Shown here: one piece after another, positions 1 through 8,884 of the stretch
Position numbering within the stretch: position 1 is the first letter of the stretch
Layout: every line of letters begins with the position of its first letter
Virus record (IMG/VR): IMGVR_UViG_3300035698_007036
Span: 55,537-119,536 of that record
From: a virus
Length of the DNA: 64,000 nucleotides
Reading direction: 5' to 3' (one strand)
The notes under the pieces: model-generated
The model's database searches: none
What the model was told of the DNA's origin: nothing
Seen by the model: the letters and a program-made list of their open reading frames with translations, nothing else
Translations under genes and position numbers: made by a program

Positions 1-1
1 T

Positions 2-1084
2 ATACTTGATAGGATGAAAGAGATTGGGGGTTTAACCGGAGATCCTGAGAGCTACGGTAGAGAAAAATATGGACTTCGTAGAGTAGAGCCTAAGAAAAAG
101 AAATCCTTATTTGATTTATTCGATCAACAATTTGTAGGGGCTCCGACATCTTCTAGAGTTTTTCATGCTGGCGGTATTATGCCGTTTACGGGTAATGCGT
201 TTTTACAGAAAGGCGAGGTAGTAATACCACAATCGTTTGGCGACGGTGGCCCTGTGGCATCTAGTGTTAAAGCTCTAATGTCTAGAGATTCTAATGAGCT
301 TAAAGGCACTGCCACTGTCAAAATAGACGCCTCAGATTTCCAGAGAGCTGTTGATGATCTTACTTCCCATAAAATGGAATTAAGTAGGACTGAGGTTACA
401 GTAAATACAGAAGGAGTCAAAATACCAGTCGATGCGGAAGGCATCACTGTAAAAGTTGATACTACGGATGCTAGGGTAAAGGTTGACACTGAAGGTGCTT
501 TTGTTAAGGTAGACACTACTGGTGCTATGGTAGGGGTTGATACTTCAGGGGAGAAAGTTGGTGTAGACACTACTGGTGCTATGGTAGGGGTTGATACTAC
601 CGGTGTGTTAGTTGGTGTTGATACTACCAATGCTACAATTAAAGTTGACACGACAGGTATTAGTGTCCCAGTAAATACCTCCGGTTCGAAGGTAGCGTTA
701 GATGTTTCTGGTATTCAGGAAGCTGTTGAGACCGCTTTAAGAAACGCTAATGGGTCAAGTTCTGTTGGTGCTGAGGAAGTAGCTAGAGTGGCTGAAGCAC
801 TAGCTGATATCACTAATAGACTAGATTCTAAAATAGCCAATTTAGAAAACGATATGAGTAATGTAACTATGGTAAATATAGATAGGGAAACTTTAAGCCC
901 TGTAGTTTCAGAGATAGTGGGAGCCGAGATTGATCGTGTGAAGATGGATATTGTAGCCAATACTCAAACTATATCATCTTTGGAATCAGACATACTTAGA
1001 CAGTCAAGATACGTTGAGGTAAAGATGAGCCAAAAGGATGACGATATTAACGATCTTAAAAACTGGACAAGGAGCATGGCGTAA
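2..1084 (+). CDS. C-terminal part of a probable tail tape-measure protein (5' end outside window)
   Basis: The frame is open to the left window edge. The first in-frame ATG (14) has AGG directly against it rather than a spaced ribosome binding site, so this is most likely the 3' end of a longer gene. Numbering from ATG14, residues 51-75 carry a Gly-rich segment followed by KGEVVIP. That resembles the 'GG..PG....GE.g.EvviP' signature near the C-terminus of many phage tape-measure proteins, which set tail length. Residues 130-237 are twelve 9-residue repeats, and residues 250-350 look helical or coiled-coil. The stop overlaps the next start (TAATG), so translation is coupled to a tail gene. Tape-measure identity is inferred from this signature and from position upstream of hub-like genes. 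A separate tail-tip protein is the alternative. Confidence 0.6.
   Translation: MLDRMKEIGGLTGDPESYGREKYGLRRVEPKKKKSLFDLFDQQFVGAPTSSRVFHAGGIMPFTGNAFLQKGEVVIPQSFGDGGPVASSVKALMSRDSNELKGTATVKIDASDFQRAVDDLTSHKMELSRTEVTVNTEGVKIPVDAEGITVKVDTTDARVKVDTEGAFVKVDTTGAMVGVDTSGEKVGVDTTGAMVGVDTTGVLVGVDTTNATIKVDTTGISVPVNTSGSKVALDVSGIQEAVETALRNANGSSSVGAEEVARVAEALADITNRLDSKIANLENDMSNVTMVNIDRETLSPVVSEIVGAEIDRVKMDIVANTQTISSLESDILRQSRYVEVKMSQKDDDINDLKNWTRSMA
401..724 (+). repeat. Twelve tandem 27-bp units encoding a 9-residue repeat
   Basis: The encoded units follow VDTTGxxVG and occupy residues 130-237 of the product counted from ATG14. Two units are exact at the DNA level: the 36 bases at 509-544 recur at 563-598, offset by 54 bp (two units). 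Outer units are diverged (VNTEGVKIP, VNTSGSKVA). This is a coding repeat with recent local duplication in its centre. It has no spacers and is not a CRISPR array. Confidence 0.9.
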
Positions 1085-3087
1085 TGGCTGAGCAATATAT
1101 ACAAAATAATTTCTGGAACACTTACGGGAGTACCACTAACTTATACACTGTTAGTTGTGAACAAGAAAATACTACAAGCGTAGCAGCAGATGTACTAAAA
1201 TACTACGGTATAGAAGTTAGAAACGATGAGGTAGGTGGTAAATTACCTGATATAGATATACGACATATGAATGCTTTAGACCTAATCAAACTATCGCTCT
1301 TAGAAGCTTCCTGTGATGCTGAGGTTGGGAAGCCTTATGAGATGTTTATGGATTATGAAAACAATCAAGCAGAATTTAGACAAGTAGGATATAACTCTGG
1401 AAATATATTTGATGTTTACTACACTATCCAGACATCTTCCTATAATGAATATTGTAGTGGTGTAATGGTCACAGGAAGGGATCCTTTGCCTAGACGTAAG
1501 ACTGAAGCAGATGGACTAGAATGGAGACCTATATGGGGCACTGATCCTGAACTTAGGCACATATATGATACAACTGATATGGTTAGCAATTGTAACAGAT
1601 ACGAATTTTTTCAACAATGTACTATAGCCTTTAGAGACCCCCATTTAAATACAGCATATGCTGATGGTATTGATAATTTATACGAGACGCAAACTCCGTA
1701 TGAGAAGATACAAGGTTACGTTATACAAAGAAATAGTAGCTCTCTCTATATGACTGCAGATGTCACTATAGTAGACTCTAATAAGACACAGATACCTATT
1801 AAGCTAACCAATGATACTATAACGCCTGATATAGGTACGCTCTTTAAGCCAATTGCAGTTAGTACCGACATGCTTGAGACTGACTGTTGGACAGAGTTGA
1901 CAAGCGTACCATCAGAATTTGAACAAATAGGTGTAAAAGTAGAAATACCTGAAACATTTAGATTTACAACCAAATATGGACAAGTCGTAGATAATTTTGT
2001 TGATATTGTAAAAGTTTACGTTGTTGGTGTAAGATTGACTCAATGCCAGAGTTGGCCTAATGAGGACAAAGCCGGTATAGCTGATCCTTCAGCCAGTAAT
2101 TCAGAGATTTGGATAAGCATGAATGACTTTAAGGCGGAGATATTTGGCATGCAACCAGGGGTAAATTATGTGGTTGGGTATGACCCAAGCCCAAATGCAC
2201 AATTCAAAACACCATATATAGTTTTTGCCGATGCTTCATATGATACTGATAAAGCTATATATGGCACAGGGTGTACGTGTAATATAAGGCCTACTTCACC
2301 GGTAGCCAGCTATACCGATGACTTACTTAATATAAAGAGGACTATACTACCTACTGGAGGCGGCGGAGGGATAATGGTTCACGATGTTTGGGCTATAGTA
2401 GAACTTAACTGTCCATCTATAACTATAACAGATCCGAAGGGACATGCCAAGGATGTAGCTGAAAATCTGGATTATAATTTGTTTCCAGTAATAGTAGTAG
2501 ATGAACCCCCACCAGTAGCTTTTAATGGTACAATAATAGACCAAACTGTGGGTATAAAAGACAATGATCCTACTAAATCGCAGAATTTCACAGATACTCC
2601 TTATGAATTAGCTATGGACCAGATGGCTAAAGGTGGAGGTTTACAACTACATCTTTCTTTTTTAGAGGCTGAAGAGTGTAGGAAACTGTCGGTGTCTTTA
2701 CATACTTATATGAATAGAGGAAATAATATAGAAACGGTATCTATCTGTGGGCCCAATTGTGAGCCTGTATTAGGTGGCTACGGTGCCCACGGTATAGTAA
2801 ATAATATACAATATCAGTATAGTGATAGAGGGTCTTACACCATATCTGTTACGGAAGGTCCAGGTTTAATAGGGGATTTTGGAAGCTCTTCTACAGGTGT
2901 TAATTTAAAAGATGTAGAAAGCAAATCTTCACAAGCTACAGTTATAGATGATTTAGGTAACGGCGTGTATTTTAAAGTAAGGGTGGACGGCTTCGGTGAT
3001 TTTGTAGCCTTCAATATGTCACAAGATGTAATAAGGGTTGGTGATGTTGTACAAGTTACTATTCATAATATACCAATAGAGGATTAA
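1084..3087 (+). CDS. Tail hub/baseplate-like virion protein (667 aa)
   Basis: It starts at the ATG of a TAATG overlap with the tape-measure-like gene, with AGGAG about 10 bases upstream. I see no enzyme motif. The C-terminal 150 residues contain a YSDRGSYTISVTEGP segment of the kind found in tail hub or tail-tip proteins. This is followed by a short beta-rich, OB-like end (YFKVRVDGFGDF...GDVVQVTI). Position directly after the tape measure fits a distal tail or hub subunit. Function is inferred from position and this segment only. Confidence 0.5.
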   Translation: MAEQYIQNNFWNTYGSTTNLYTVSCEQENTTSVAADVLKYYGIEVRNDEVGGKLPDIDIRHMNALDLIKLSLLEASCDAEVGKPYEMFMDYENNQAEFRQVGYNSGNIFDVYYTIQTSSYNEYCSGVMVTGRDPLPRRKTEADGLEWRPIWGTDPELRHIYDTTDMVSNCNRYEFFQQCTIAFRDPHLNTAYADGIDNLYETQTPYEKIQGYVIQRNSSSLYMTADVTIVDSNKTQIPIKLTNDTITPDIGTLFKPIAVSTDMLETDCWTELTSVPSEFEQIGVKVEIPETFRFTTKYGQVVDNFVDIVKVYVVGVRLTQCQSWPNEDKAGIADPSASNSEIWISMNDFKAEIFGMQPGVNYVVGYDPSPNAQFKTPYIVFADASYDTDKAIYGTGCTCNIRPTSPVASYTDDLLNIKRTILPTGGGGGIMVHDVWAIVELNCPSITITDPKGHAKDVAENLDYNLFPVIVVDEPPPVAFNGTIIDQTVGIKDNDPTKSQNFTDTPYELAMDQMAKGGGLQLHLSFLEAEECRKLSVSLHTYMNRGNNIETVSICGPNCEPVLGGYGAHGIVNNIQYQYSDRGSYTISVTEGPGLIGDFGSSSTGVNLKDVESKSSQATVIDDLGNGVYFKVRVDGFGDFVAFNMSQDVIRVGDVVQVTIHNIPIED

Positions 3088-3098
3088 AGGAGCAGAGT

Positions 3099-3689
3099 AT
3101 GGCTATAGAAAGAGTAAAAATAAGGGCTAGAATAACTATAGGAAGTTTAGTAGTCGAGACTCCTTACATACAATCTTTCAATGTGAACGTCGCTAGAGGT
3201 CAGATATCTACTTTTTCAGCACAACTAAAAGTACTGGCAGCAGAAATAGTTGATAAAATAACAGGTTCTGGTATAATCATACAGGCTGGTGAAAATTCAC
3301 CAAGTAAAACAATTTTTTCTGGTGTAGTAAAGAGGGCGAAGATAACCCCAGTTTTTGACGATCCCTCTTTTATTTTAATGAGTCTGGATGGTCAAGACGT
3401 TTTAAGTTATCTTTCAGGTAAGAAATATACCAGGCGTTGCAGAGCAACTGCCGCAACATGGGTCAGTTTAGATAATGTTTTAAGACCTGGGCTTAGAACT
3501 GGTAAATTTAGAGCTCAGGGGTCTATGTCAACTACTATAGTTCCTGTAGATGGTCTTATGAATAATCAAAATCCGGTGACAACTACCCCCTCAACTATTC
3601 TTGACAGGGCTGCCTCCAACATGTCAACAACGGGAGATGTGATGACGATGTCTCAAATTGTTACTATTTTAAATTACGATCCTGACTAA
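3099..3689 (+). CDS. Baseplate hub domain-like protein (196 aa)
   Basis: The start ATG has AAAGGAG upstream. Residues 60-110 read IFSGVVKRAK...LMSLDGQDVLSYL, a pattern seen in the hub domain of phage tail proteins (gp27 or late control gene D type), where the barrel domain surrounds the tail axis. At 196 residues it is much shorter than full hub proteins, so the hub may be split over this gene and the 667-aa gene before it. Identity rests on pattern recognition and location. Confidence 0.45.
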   Translation: MAIERVKIRARITIGSLVVETPYIQSFNVNVARGQISTFSAQLKVLAAEIVDKITGSGIIIQAGENSPSKTIFSGVVKRAKITPVFDDPSFILMSLDGQDVLSYLSGKKYTRRCRATAATWVSLDNVLRPGLRTGKFRAQGSMSTTIVPVDGLMNNQNPVTTTPSTILDRAASNMSTTGDVMTMSQIVTILNYDPD

Positions 3690-3705
3690 GCTAAAAGGAG
3701 ACAAT

Positions 3706-4092
3706 ATGGCAGAACAATCAAGCACAACAGCTGTACACTTACTAGCTGGTATGAAAGCCGAAATGAGTATACCAAGACTGGCCGCTAATCCCAAAGCACC
3801 TTTTGCGGCCCAGGGCGAATATATGACTGAACATGGAACTAAAATAACTTTACAAAATGGATTTTATGTAGAGGATACTTCAGTAGGTGAAATAACTTCT
3901 GTATCATCAGACAAAATTGCCATAACTTATTGGCACAAGAAAGCCGAAAAAAACACAGTGTGGTTCATAGCAGCCAATAGATTACAAAAAGCTCGTTTTG
4001 ATGTCATAGCAGTATCAATCCACGACCATTCAAATATTGTACAAGGTGGTCCTGCTTATGGTACTTATTTTAGTGATAGTGAGGAGGACTAA
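3706..4092 (+). CDS. Small virion-cluster protein, unknown function (128 aa)
   Basis: A good ribosome binding site (AAAGGAG) precedes the ATG. The protein is beta-rich in appearance. It ends with IHDHSNIVQGGPAYGTYF and an acidic tail (SDSEED). The HDH plus Gly-rich end could bind metal, as tail spike-tip proteins do, but I see no clear PAAR repeats. The location suggests a minor tail component. Confidence 0.5.
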   Translation: MAEQSSTTAVHLLAGMKAEMSIPRLAANPKAPFAAQGEYMTEHGTKITLQNGFYVEDTSVGEITSVSSDKIAITYWHKKAEKNTVWFIAANRLQKARFDVIAVSIHDHSNIVQGGPAYGTYFSDSEED

Positions 4093-4095
4093 AAG

Positions 4096-4680
4096 ATGGC
4101 TAATGAGTGCTGTCAGATTGTTAGCGATCTAGATCTTGGTTTAGAGGCATGTATAATTTCTATAAATGTCAGTAGTAATACTGAAACATTTTGGTTATGT
4201 AACGAGGTCAAACTTGGCCCTACTATAGGCACTGTATCTATATCAGCCTATGCTAACAGTAGAGTGTACGTGGGATGTCCCAGTAAAGCTGGCGTTTCTG
4301 TAAATTGGATGAGGCGTTATGATTGTGATGATAACGTTGTACACTTTTTGAATAATGGTCAGGGACAGTCTTATATATCAGGAGAAACTGCAGGATTGGT
4401 TGAGATAATTAATACTACTGGCCGAACATATCCTGTAATCAGTGCCAGTGCTTCGTCGGGACCGGCTTCAACTTATATGAAGACTGACAGGGAGGATGGT
4501 TTTGGGTTAACGTACTCTGGAGACCCTTGGAATTTTGATACATCCGATTTGGAAACCATTGTAATAGATAATTTCGGAGTGGCGGCTGGAAATATGTATT
4601 TACAGAATTTTGATCTAACCCTAACCCCAGGAACTTTACCAGTGGCAAATTTCTCATTTATGTTTTTTATTGACGATTAA
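4096..4680 (+). CDS. Tail-cluster protein, unknown function (194 aa)
   Basis: It starts 3 bases after the previous stop, and the GAGGAGG near the end of the upstream gene serves as ribosome binding site. The product is Ser/Thr/Gly rich with alternating hydrophobic residues, consistent with a beta-sandwich virion protein. The N-terminal 70 residues contain four or five cysteines, including ECCQ. No family is recognised. It may be related in type to the 222-aa protein at 5504. Confidence 0.5.
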   Translation: MANECCQIVSDLDLGLEACIISINVSSNTETFWLCNEVKLGPTIGTVSISAYANSRVYVGCPSKAGVSVNWMRRYDCDDNVVHFLNNGQGQSYISGETAGLVEIINTTGRTYPVISASASSGPASTYMKTDREDGFGLTYSGDPWNFDTSDLETIVIDNFGVAAGNMYLQNFDLTLTPGTLPVANFSFMFFIDD

Positions 4681-4692
4681 GGGGGATGTACT

Positions 4693-4980
4693 ATGGCAGA
4701 TGAAATGCAACCGGGAGTACAATATAAACTAAGAGCTGGTTCTCCCATGCCCACAACTGGTGGAAAGTTTGTATGGCATACATTTAAAGTTGAAAAATTT
4801 TTAGTAGAGAATTATATTTGTACTGAAGATCTACCAGGAAGCGACGATTTTAGAGGTCAGGGTGGGGATTACATTTCGGCCAGTTTTTCTAGAGTAGGGG
4901 TGAGAGGTGGCACAGTTTTTCAGGGTAAGAAAACCAAAAGCCCTACATTTATTGAAGAAGATGATCCAGAAATGGGTTAA
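4693..4980 (+). CDS. Small tail-cluster protein, unknown (95 aa)
   Basis: AAGGGGG precedes the ATG. The product opens with QPGVQYKLRAGSPMP, has a short beta-rich body, and ends acidic (EEDDPEMG). It belongs to a run of tightly spaced small genes (3706-6969) with the same orientation and 2-15 base gaps, apart from a 40-base gap before 5504, probably one late transcript. No function is assigned. Confidence 0.45.
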   Translation: MADEMQPGVQYKLRAGSPMPTTGGKFVWHTFKVEKFLVENYICTEDLPGSDDFRGQGGDYISASFSRVGVRGGTVFQGKKTKSPTFIEEDDPEMG

Positions 4981-4995
4981 TAAAGGGAGTGTGTT

Positions 4996-5250
4996 ATGGC
5001 AGATAGTCCGGTGGATTTCATAGAATGTACGTCGTTAAACATATCTTATGATGTTATGGGTATAGCCACGTTAAGTTTTACTGTTGTTCATAATTATTAT
5101 TCTGCTAGCATGCTATCAAGTTATAAAGAGATAGGACCTGTTGGTGGTCAGACATTCAGTGGTTATATAACTGATGCTTATATGAGTGCTATATTAAAAA
5201 CTGACGGTTGGTATGAGACTCAAGTAACTCTTATAACTACAACTAATTAA
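4996..5250 (+). CDS. Small tail-cluster protein, unknown (84 aa)
   Basis: The ATG follows AAAGGGAG. The sequence (ISYDVMGIATLSFTVVHNYY) looks like a compact beta domain typical of tail proteins. There are no catalytic motifs. It is a single-domain protein, possibly a tail-tip subunit or decoration. Confidence 0.45.
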   Translation: MADSPVDFIECTSLNISYDVMGIATLSFTVVHNYYSASMLSSYKEIGPVGGQTFSGYITDAYMSAILKTDGWYETQVTLITTTN

Positions 5251-5262
5251 GGAGAAACTGAT

Positions 5263-5463
5263 ATGGCATGTGGCGGGTGTGCGAGAAGACAAGCAGCAAA
5301 AAGTGCTAACGCAGCTAACCCAGTTATGGGTGGATATAGATATCTTACCGATGTTCAAATAAGAGCAAGACTTGAGGCTTATAAAAAAAGATACTGTAAT
5401 GAATGTAGTAAAAGATACGAATGTGACTATTCTTCGTACATAACATGTAAGAATATCACTTAA
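5263..5463 (+). CDS. Small cysteine-rich protein, possible zinc-binding (66 aa)
   Basis: The start ATG has AAGGAG upstream. Cysteines come as CGGC near residue 3, CNEC near residue 45, then C about 6 and 14 residues later. A basic helix (RLEAYKKRY) lies between the pairs. This suggests a small zinc-binding fold rather than a structural beta protein, which is unusual among the flanking tail genes. No family is recognised. Confidence 0.5.
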   Translation: MACGGCARRQAAKSANAANPVMGGYRYLTDVQIRARLEAYKKRYCNECSKRYECDYSSYITCKNIT

Positions 5464-5503
5464 TAATGTAACTTATATAGATATAGAAAAGGAGGAAGTT
5501 GTT

Positions 5504-6172
5504 ATGGCCATTATTATAGGATTTGCCACCCAGGTAGGGGGAGATTTTGTTGGGGCCTGTGCGACATCGGTAAGTTGGGGTTACAGCCCTAATGTACAGA
5601 GACTTTATTGTCTAGGACCACCGGCTCAGGCAGCGTACAGTATTGAAAAACCAACAGAAAATTTAACTATAGCGATTTACCAAGAAACTGGTGGACCTTC
5701 TACCCATGATGTCTCTGCCAGTGAATCTTGTGACGATCTTATTACCATTTCGGCAGCAGTTGATCCAGGCTCTTGCGTTGGGTCAGTAGATGGAGTTTCA
5801 GGCGTGTGGTATTTAACTAGTTATGGTTATTCTAAAGGTGACCCACTTCTACCAGGTACGGAAACCTGGACCATGACAAGATGGGTTGACGGGGCAGACC
5901 CAATTTTGTCCCCTGCTCCAACACACTTTATTAGGAATGCTGCGGAAGCACAGGCGTCTGTAGAGACGGGAACCATTTGCGGTGTAAATTGGGATAGTAA
6001 TTATGCTATTCTGGAGGGTCGAACTGGAAGTGTTTCAGCCGGGTCACTTGGCCAGTCTAATTCCACTTATTATGGCGTAGCAACATCAGTAGGCGGAGCA
6101 GCTGCTCCAGCTGGGGATACATATAACGGCAGTGCCAGTTGTCCTGTTACCCCATTATGGACTGGTGTTTAA
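5504..6172 (+). CDS. Tail-cluster protein, unknown (222 aa)
   Basis: A strong AAAGGAGG site stands before the ATG. The product is rich in Gly, Ser and Thr with scattered cysteines, has no charged coiled-coil segments and no enzyme motif. The composition matches exported or virion beta proteins. A tail-tube or tail-tip role is possible from location, but not shown. Confidence 0.5.
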   Translation: MAIIIGFATQVGGDFVGACATSVSWGYSPNVQRLYCLGPPAQAAYSIEKPTENLTIAIYQETGGPSTHDVSASESCDDLITISAAVDPGSCVGSVDGVSGVWYLTSYGYSKGDPLLPGTETWTMTRWVDGADPILSPAPTHFIRNAAEAQASVETGTICGVNWDSNYAILEGRTGSVSAGSLGQSNSTYYGVATSVGGAAAPAGDTYNGSASCPVTPLWTGV

Positions 6173-6190
6173 TTAGAAAGGATTAAAGGC

Positions 6191-6625
6191 ATGGATAGTT
6201 TTAGCATATCAGAAATATACACTTTGGAATTAAGATGGAAAGACGTGTTATATGAGACGGACAATATATGTAAATTTGTAGGTGCTTATTTTGCTGGTCC
6301 TGCCCTAAGTAACGCTGAAAAGATAGGCTGCAATGATAGTATTAGGTTGGATTTTTTTAAACAGTATACTATTGTTATAAGAAATGCATATGTAGCAAGA
6401 TTTTCTTGGTCTGAGGTAGTTTACGCTGTGGATGGCACTGTTGCCCTTAAGGATGCCAAAATGGAACATGACAAGTTGAACAAGGTACCTAAGCTGACGG
6501 CCCCGGATTACATAGTAATAGACACACATGACCATGAGTCTGATATCCACGTTTATAATTTAAATTACACATCTTATGTTGTAAATGAGAATCATATCAT
6601 GTACAATTTCATTAAGGGGAGATAG
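6191..6625 (+). CDS. Tail-cluster protein, unknown (144 aa)
   Basis: The ATG follows AAAGGATTAAAGG. The protein contains a histidine/aspartate stretch (DTHDHESDIHVYN) near residue 115 that could hold metal ions. It resembles the HDH segment in the 128-aa product of 3706, though the two are otherwise dissimilar. No recognised family. Confidence 0.45.
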   Translation: MDSFSISEIYTLELRWKDVLYETDNICKFVGAYFAGPALSNAEKIGCNDSIRLDFFKQYTIVIRNAYVARFSWSEVVYAVDGTVALKDAKMEHDKLNKVPKLTAPDYIVIDTHDHESDIHVYNLNYTSYVVNENHIMYNFIKGR

Positions 6626-6627
6626 GG

Positions 6628-6969
6628 ATGGCACCAAGAGGACGAAATAGATTTTGTGGTAGAGATGATTTTTGGGAGCATGTCTATGGTACTACAGCGT
6701 CTGGTAATCTACCAGATTGGAAGAAAGATGACCATGAGGGACATTGTTGGGCACAGTGTCCGTATTCTACCCAAAGCAGTACATTAAGAACAAGGCTTTT
6801 GTTAGAGTTAGGAGACTCTGATCCTTTACCAACTAAAGTAGATCATACCGATAGTGGCAAAGTCCATTATATGAGAACACAAAGTAAAGGAAGTGCGTGG
6901 GGATTTGAATGTACATATGACAATTGCCCTTACTATTTGTCTAATGGGCGAAGATACTTTTATGTTTAG
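6628..6969 (+). CDS. Small Cys/His-containing protein, unknown (113 aa)
   Basis: The start lies just after the previous stop, with GGGGAG upstream. Cysteines and histidines cluster at residues 45-50 (HEGHCWAQC) and near residue 96-101 (CTYDNC), so a zinc site is plausible. Basic N-terminus (APRGRNRF). No recognised family. Its placement suggests a virion or assembly accessory. Confidence 0.45.
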   Translation: MAPRGRNRFCGRDDFWEHVYGTTASGNLPDWKKDDHEGHCWAQCPYSTQSSTLRTRLLLELGDSDPLPTKVDHTDSGKVHYMRTQSKGSAWGFECTYDNCPYYLSNGRRYFYV

Positions 6970-6980
6970 GAGGAAATAAA

Positions 6981-7952
6981 ATGGCGTTAAACGTTGACAC
7001 ACAAGATCTTACGAATTATCCTGGAACTGTTAAGAGGGTTTCTATCGACACAAGTTCCATCGTGCCCGCCGGTTATGAGGGGGACGAGAAAATCGTTATG
7101 ACAGGATCAACTACGGCTTACAGTGACAACACAGCAAGAACTGCTATTCAGTCTCTTTATATAACTGATTTTAAAACAGGTTGGTTAAAGAGTTCTGGTT
7201 TTGCTGGCTCTGGCGGAAAATTCGATTTGGATTTAACTCATTACAGTTTTATGTTGAAGTTCGACAGTACCGCAAGTGGTACTGATAGCTTAGGTTACTA
7301 TCAAGTGGATTTAGATTATGGTACAACGCCCATCTCAGGCGAAGCTATTGCGGCTGATATGGAAACAAAAATTAGGGCCTTGACAATGGCAACTGCAGAT
7401 ACTGGGTTCTCATTGGCTTACAAGAATGCTTCTGTAGAATTTATGAACAGTAAGTTTTATATAATTTCTGGAAGTATTGGTGAGTACTATACTGGTTCTA
7501 ATAGGACATCTGTTAGAGTTAAAGCCGCGAACACTAACGACTGTACATCAGAACTAGGATTTGACATGAATATGAACAGTGAACTAATGGCGGCTGTTTC
7601 TGTTAAAGAGGCTGCTCTAGGTGCTAATTATACATTAGGTACTACACCGCTTACTATAGGTGCTGGTACTGGTGTGGCGGCAGGTGATGCTATGATGATC
7701 ACTGACGGTACCAGTACTGATTATTTTACCGCTCTTACTGGAACAACCGATACATCGGTTGTAGTAGCAGTCAGTGCAACCAATGATTTTGACGGTATAG
7801 CCAGTAGCTATGCCACTGTTTCTGGGACTAAAGTACAGCTTCTTAGAGAGCAGGATCCGGACTCTGGGCCTACATCGTGGTATACAGATATGGATTCCAT
7901 CGCTCGTTGGGCTATTAAAACAATGATAAATCAGATTGATTATAGCTCTTAA
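6981..7952 (+). CDS. Virion structural protein with a shared 'ISGS..S' module (323 aa)
   Basis: AGGAGG precedes the ATG. Residues 145-200 contain FYIISGS followed about 25 residues later by a TSELGF turn. The same layout recurs in the products at 14426 and 22215 and occurs in phage sheath/tail-type structural proteins. The remainder is Ala/Thr/Gly rich and beta-like. A structural role is inferred; no exact family is named. Confidence 0.5.
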   Translation: MALNVDTQDLTNYPGTVKRVSIDTSSIVPAGYEGDEKIVMTGSTTAYSDNTARTAIQSLYITDFKTGWLKSSGFAGSGGKFDLDLTHYSFMLKFDSTASGTDSLGYYQVDLDYGTTPISGEAIAADMETKIRALTMATADTGFSLAYKNASVEFMNSKFYIISGSIGEYYTGSNRTSVRVKAANTNDCTSELGFDMNMNSELMAAVSVKEAALGANYTLGTTPLTIGAGTGVAAGDAMMITDGTSTDYFTALTGTTDTSVVVAVSATNDFDGIASSYATVSGTKVQLLREQDPDSGPTSWYTDMDSIARWAIKTMINQIDYSS

Positions 7953-7962
7953 GGAGAATTAA

Positions 7963-8457
7963 ATGGCTGAGTTTTTTATACGTAATAGTCTTAATCCTAG
8001 TAAAGTTGTTCTTTGCGGTATAACATACCGACAGGTTACACCTAAAGGTAACGACGGCGAAGCTATATGGGTTGTAGAAATAGCTACAAATGAACTGGAT
8101 ATCAATGACGATACTATAGCTTCGGAGTATCTTAATTTAGTAGACCTGTCCTACCTTGAAGATGAGATAACTGAAGCGGTGGTAAGGATTTCTACCAAGG
8201 TAGATTGGTCACCTCTAATAACAGATACTAGAGCTCCGTATGTTGAATCAGTTTTTCCTGCTGAGTATGAAGTTCCATTAGAAACTTCTATAGAGGTGGT
8301 AATAAGGGAGATATTACCAGCGGCTGGTATAGATATTGATTCCATAACTATGAGTGTAGCCGACTTTGATGTGTCAAACGAATTGGAAATAACTGGAGAT
8401 CCTTATGATTACAAAGTAAAATGGTCACCATTCATAAGGGTACAGGACGAATATTAA
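7963..8457 (+). CDS. Tail protein ending in a shortened Ig-like domain (164 aa)
   Basis: An AAGGAG site precedes the ATG. From about residue 88 the product reads APYVESVFPAEYEVPL, then IDIDSITMSV, then YDYKVKWSP. This matches the SbsA-like Ig domain pattern found in two copies in the 890-aa protein at 10715. Here the domain stops where the last strands of a full copy would follow. The next gene is the decarboxylase-like pair, so the 3' end may have been cut when that cargo arrived. That is an inference. Confidence 0.55.
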   Translation: MAEFFIRNSLNPSKVVLCGITYRQVTPKGNDGEAIWVVEIATNELDINDDTIASEYLNLVDLSYLEDEITEAVVRISTKVDWSPLITDTRAPYVESVFPAEYEVPLETSIEVVIREILPAAGIDIDSITMSVADFDVSNELEITGDPYDYKVKWSPFIRVQDEY

Positions 8458-8467
8458 GGAGAGTATT

Positions 8468-8884
8468 ATGATTAAGGCCAAAGAGTTTTGGAAATTTTTA
8501 TGTGAGGGCATGGATTATAGGATATTTTCCGGCGTGCCTTGTTTAGGTTTTGCAACCCTCTACGACTGTATGAGTTCAAAGTTTATGCACTATATTCCAG
8601 CTGTAGATGAGCACTCTGCGTTTGGGATATCTTTAGGTGCTGCCGTAGCAGGCGTTAGAACTGGTGTTTTAGTTGACTGTAATTATCTTGATTTGACTGA
8701 GGATTGGATGAAATTCTGCTTCGAGCATAAAAAGCACGTAGTCATACTAACTAATGGGGAGCCTAAGAATAACGTTTCCAAGTTGGTTTTTGACGGTGAC
8801 TACACTAAACTAGAAAAGTATTTATCGACTAAACGTAAAGGAGAGAAGCCAGCAATAATTGTATTAGAAGGGGTTAGCAAATGA
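8468..8884 (+). CDS. TPP-dependent decarboxylase, pyrimidine-binding subunit (sulfopyruvate/phosphonopyruvate decarboxylase alpha-like)
   Basis: This 138-aa product resembles the N-terminal TPP-binding half of phosphonopyruvate or sulfopyruvate decarboxylases. Residues 21-28 read SGVPCLGF, where these enzymes have a (T/S)GVPxS/G motif. DEH at 47-49 places a glutamate (E48) where the family has the Glu that activates the thiazolium of the cofactor. The following GISLGAAVAG matches the 'alAaGyala' helix. The usual NSGLGN loop is replaced by NYLDL. The ATGA overlap with the next gene implies co-translation of a two-subunit enzyme. The known reaction decarboxylates sulfopyruvate or phosphonopyruvate to the aldehyde. 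The substrate here is unknown. Confidence 0.65.
   Translation: MIKAKEFWKFLCEGMDYRIFSGVPCLGFATLYDCMSSKFMHYIPAVDEHSAFGISLGAAVAGVRTGVLVDCNYLDLTEDWMKFCFEHKKHVVILTNGEPKNNVSKLVFDGDYTKLEKYLSTKRKGEKPAIIVLEGVSK

Noticed and set aside
163-651. 162-aa reverse-strand reading frame opposite the repeat region
   Set aside because: It is made of the low-complexity repeat read backwards, has no ribosome binding site, and lies inside a better supported + strand gene.
401-724. CRISPR-like array
   Set aside because: The 27-bp units are directly adjacent and coding, with no spacers.
3706-4092. PAAR/spike-tip identity
   Set aside because: Only HDH and Gly-rich residues at the end; no PAAR repeats are visible.
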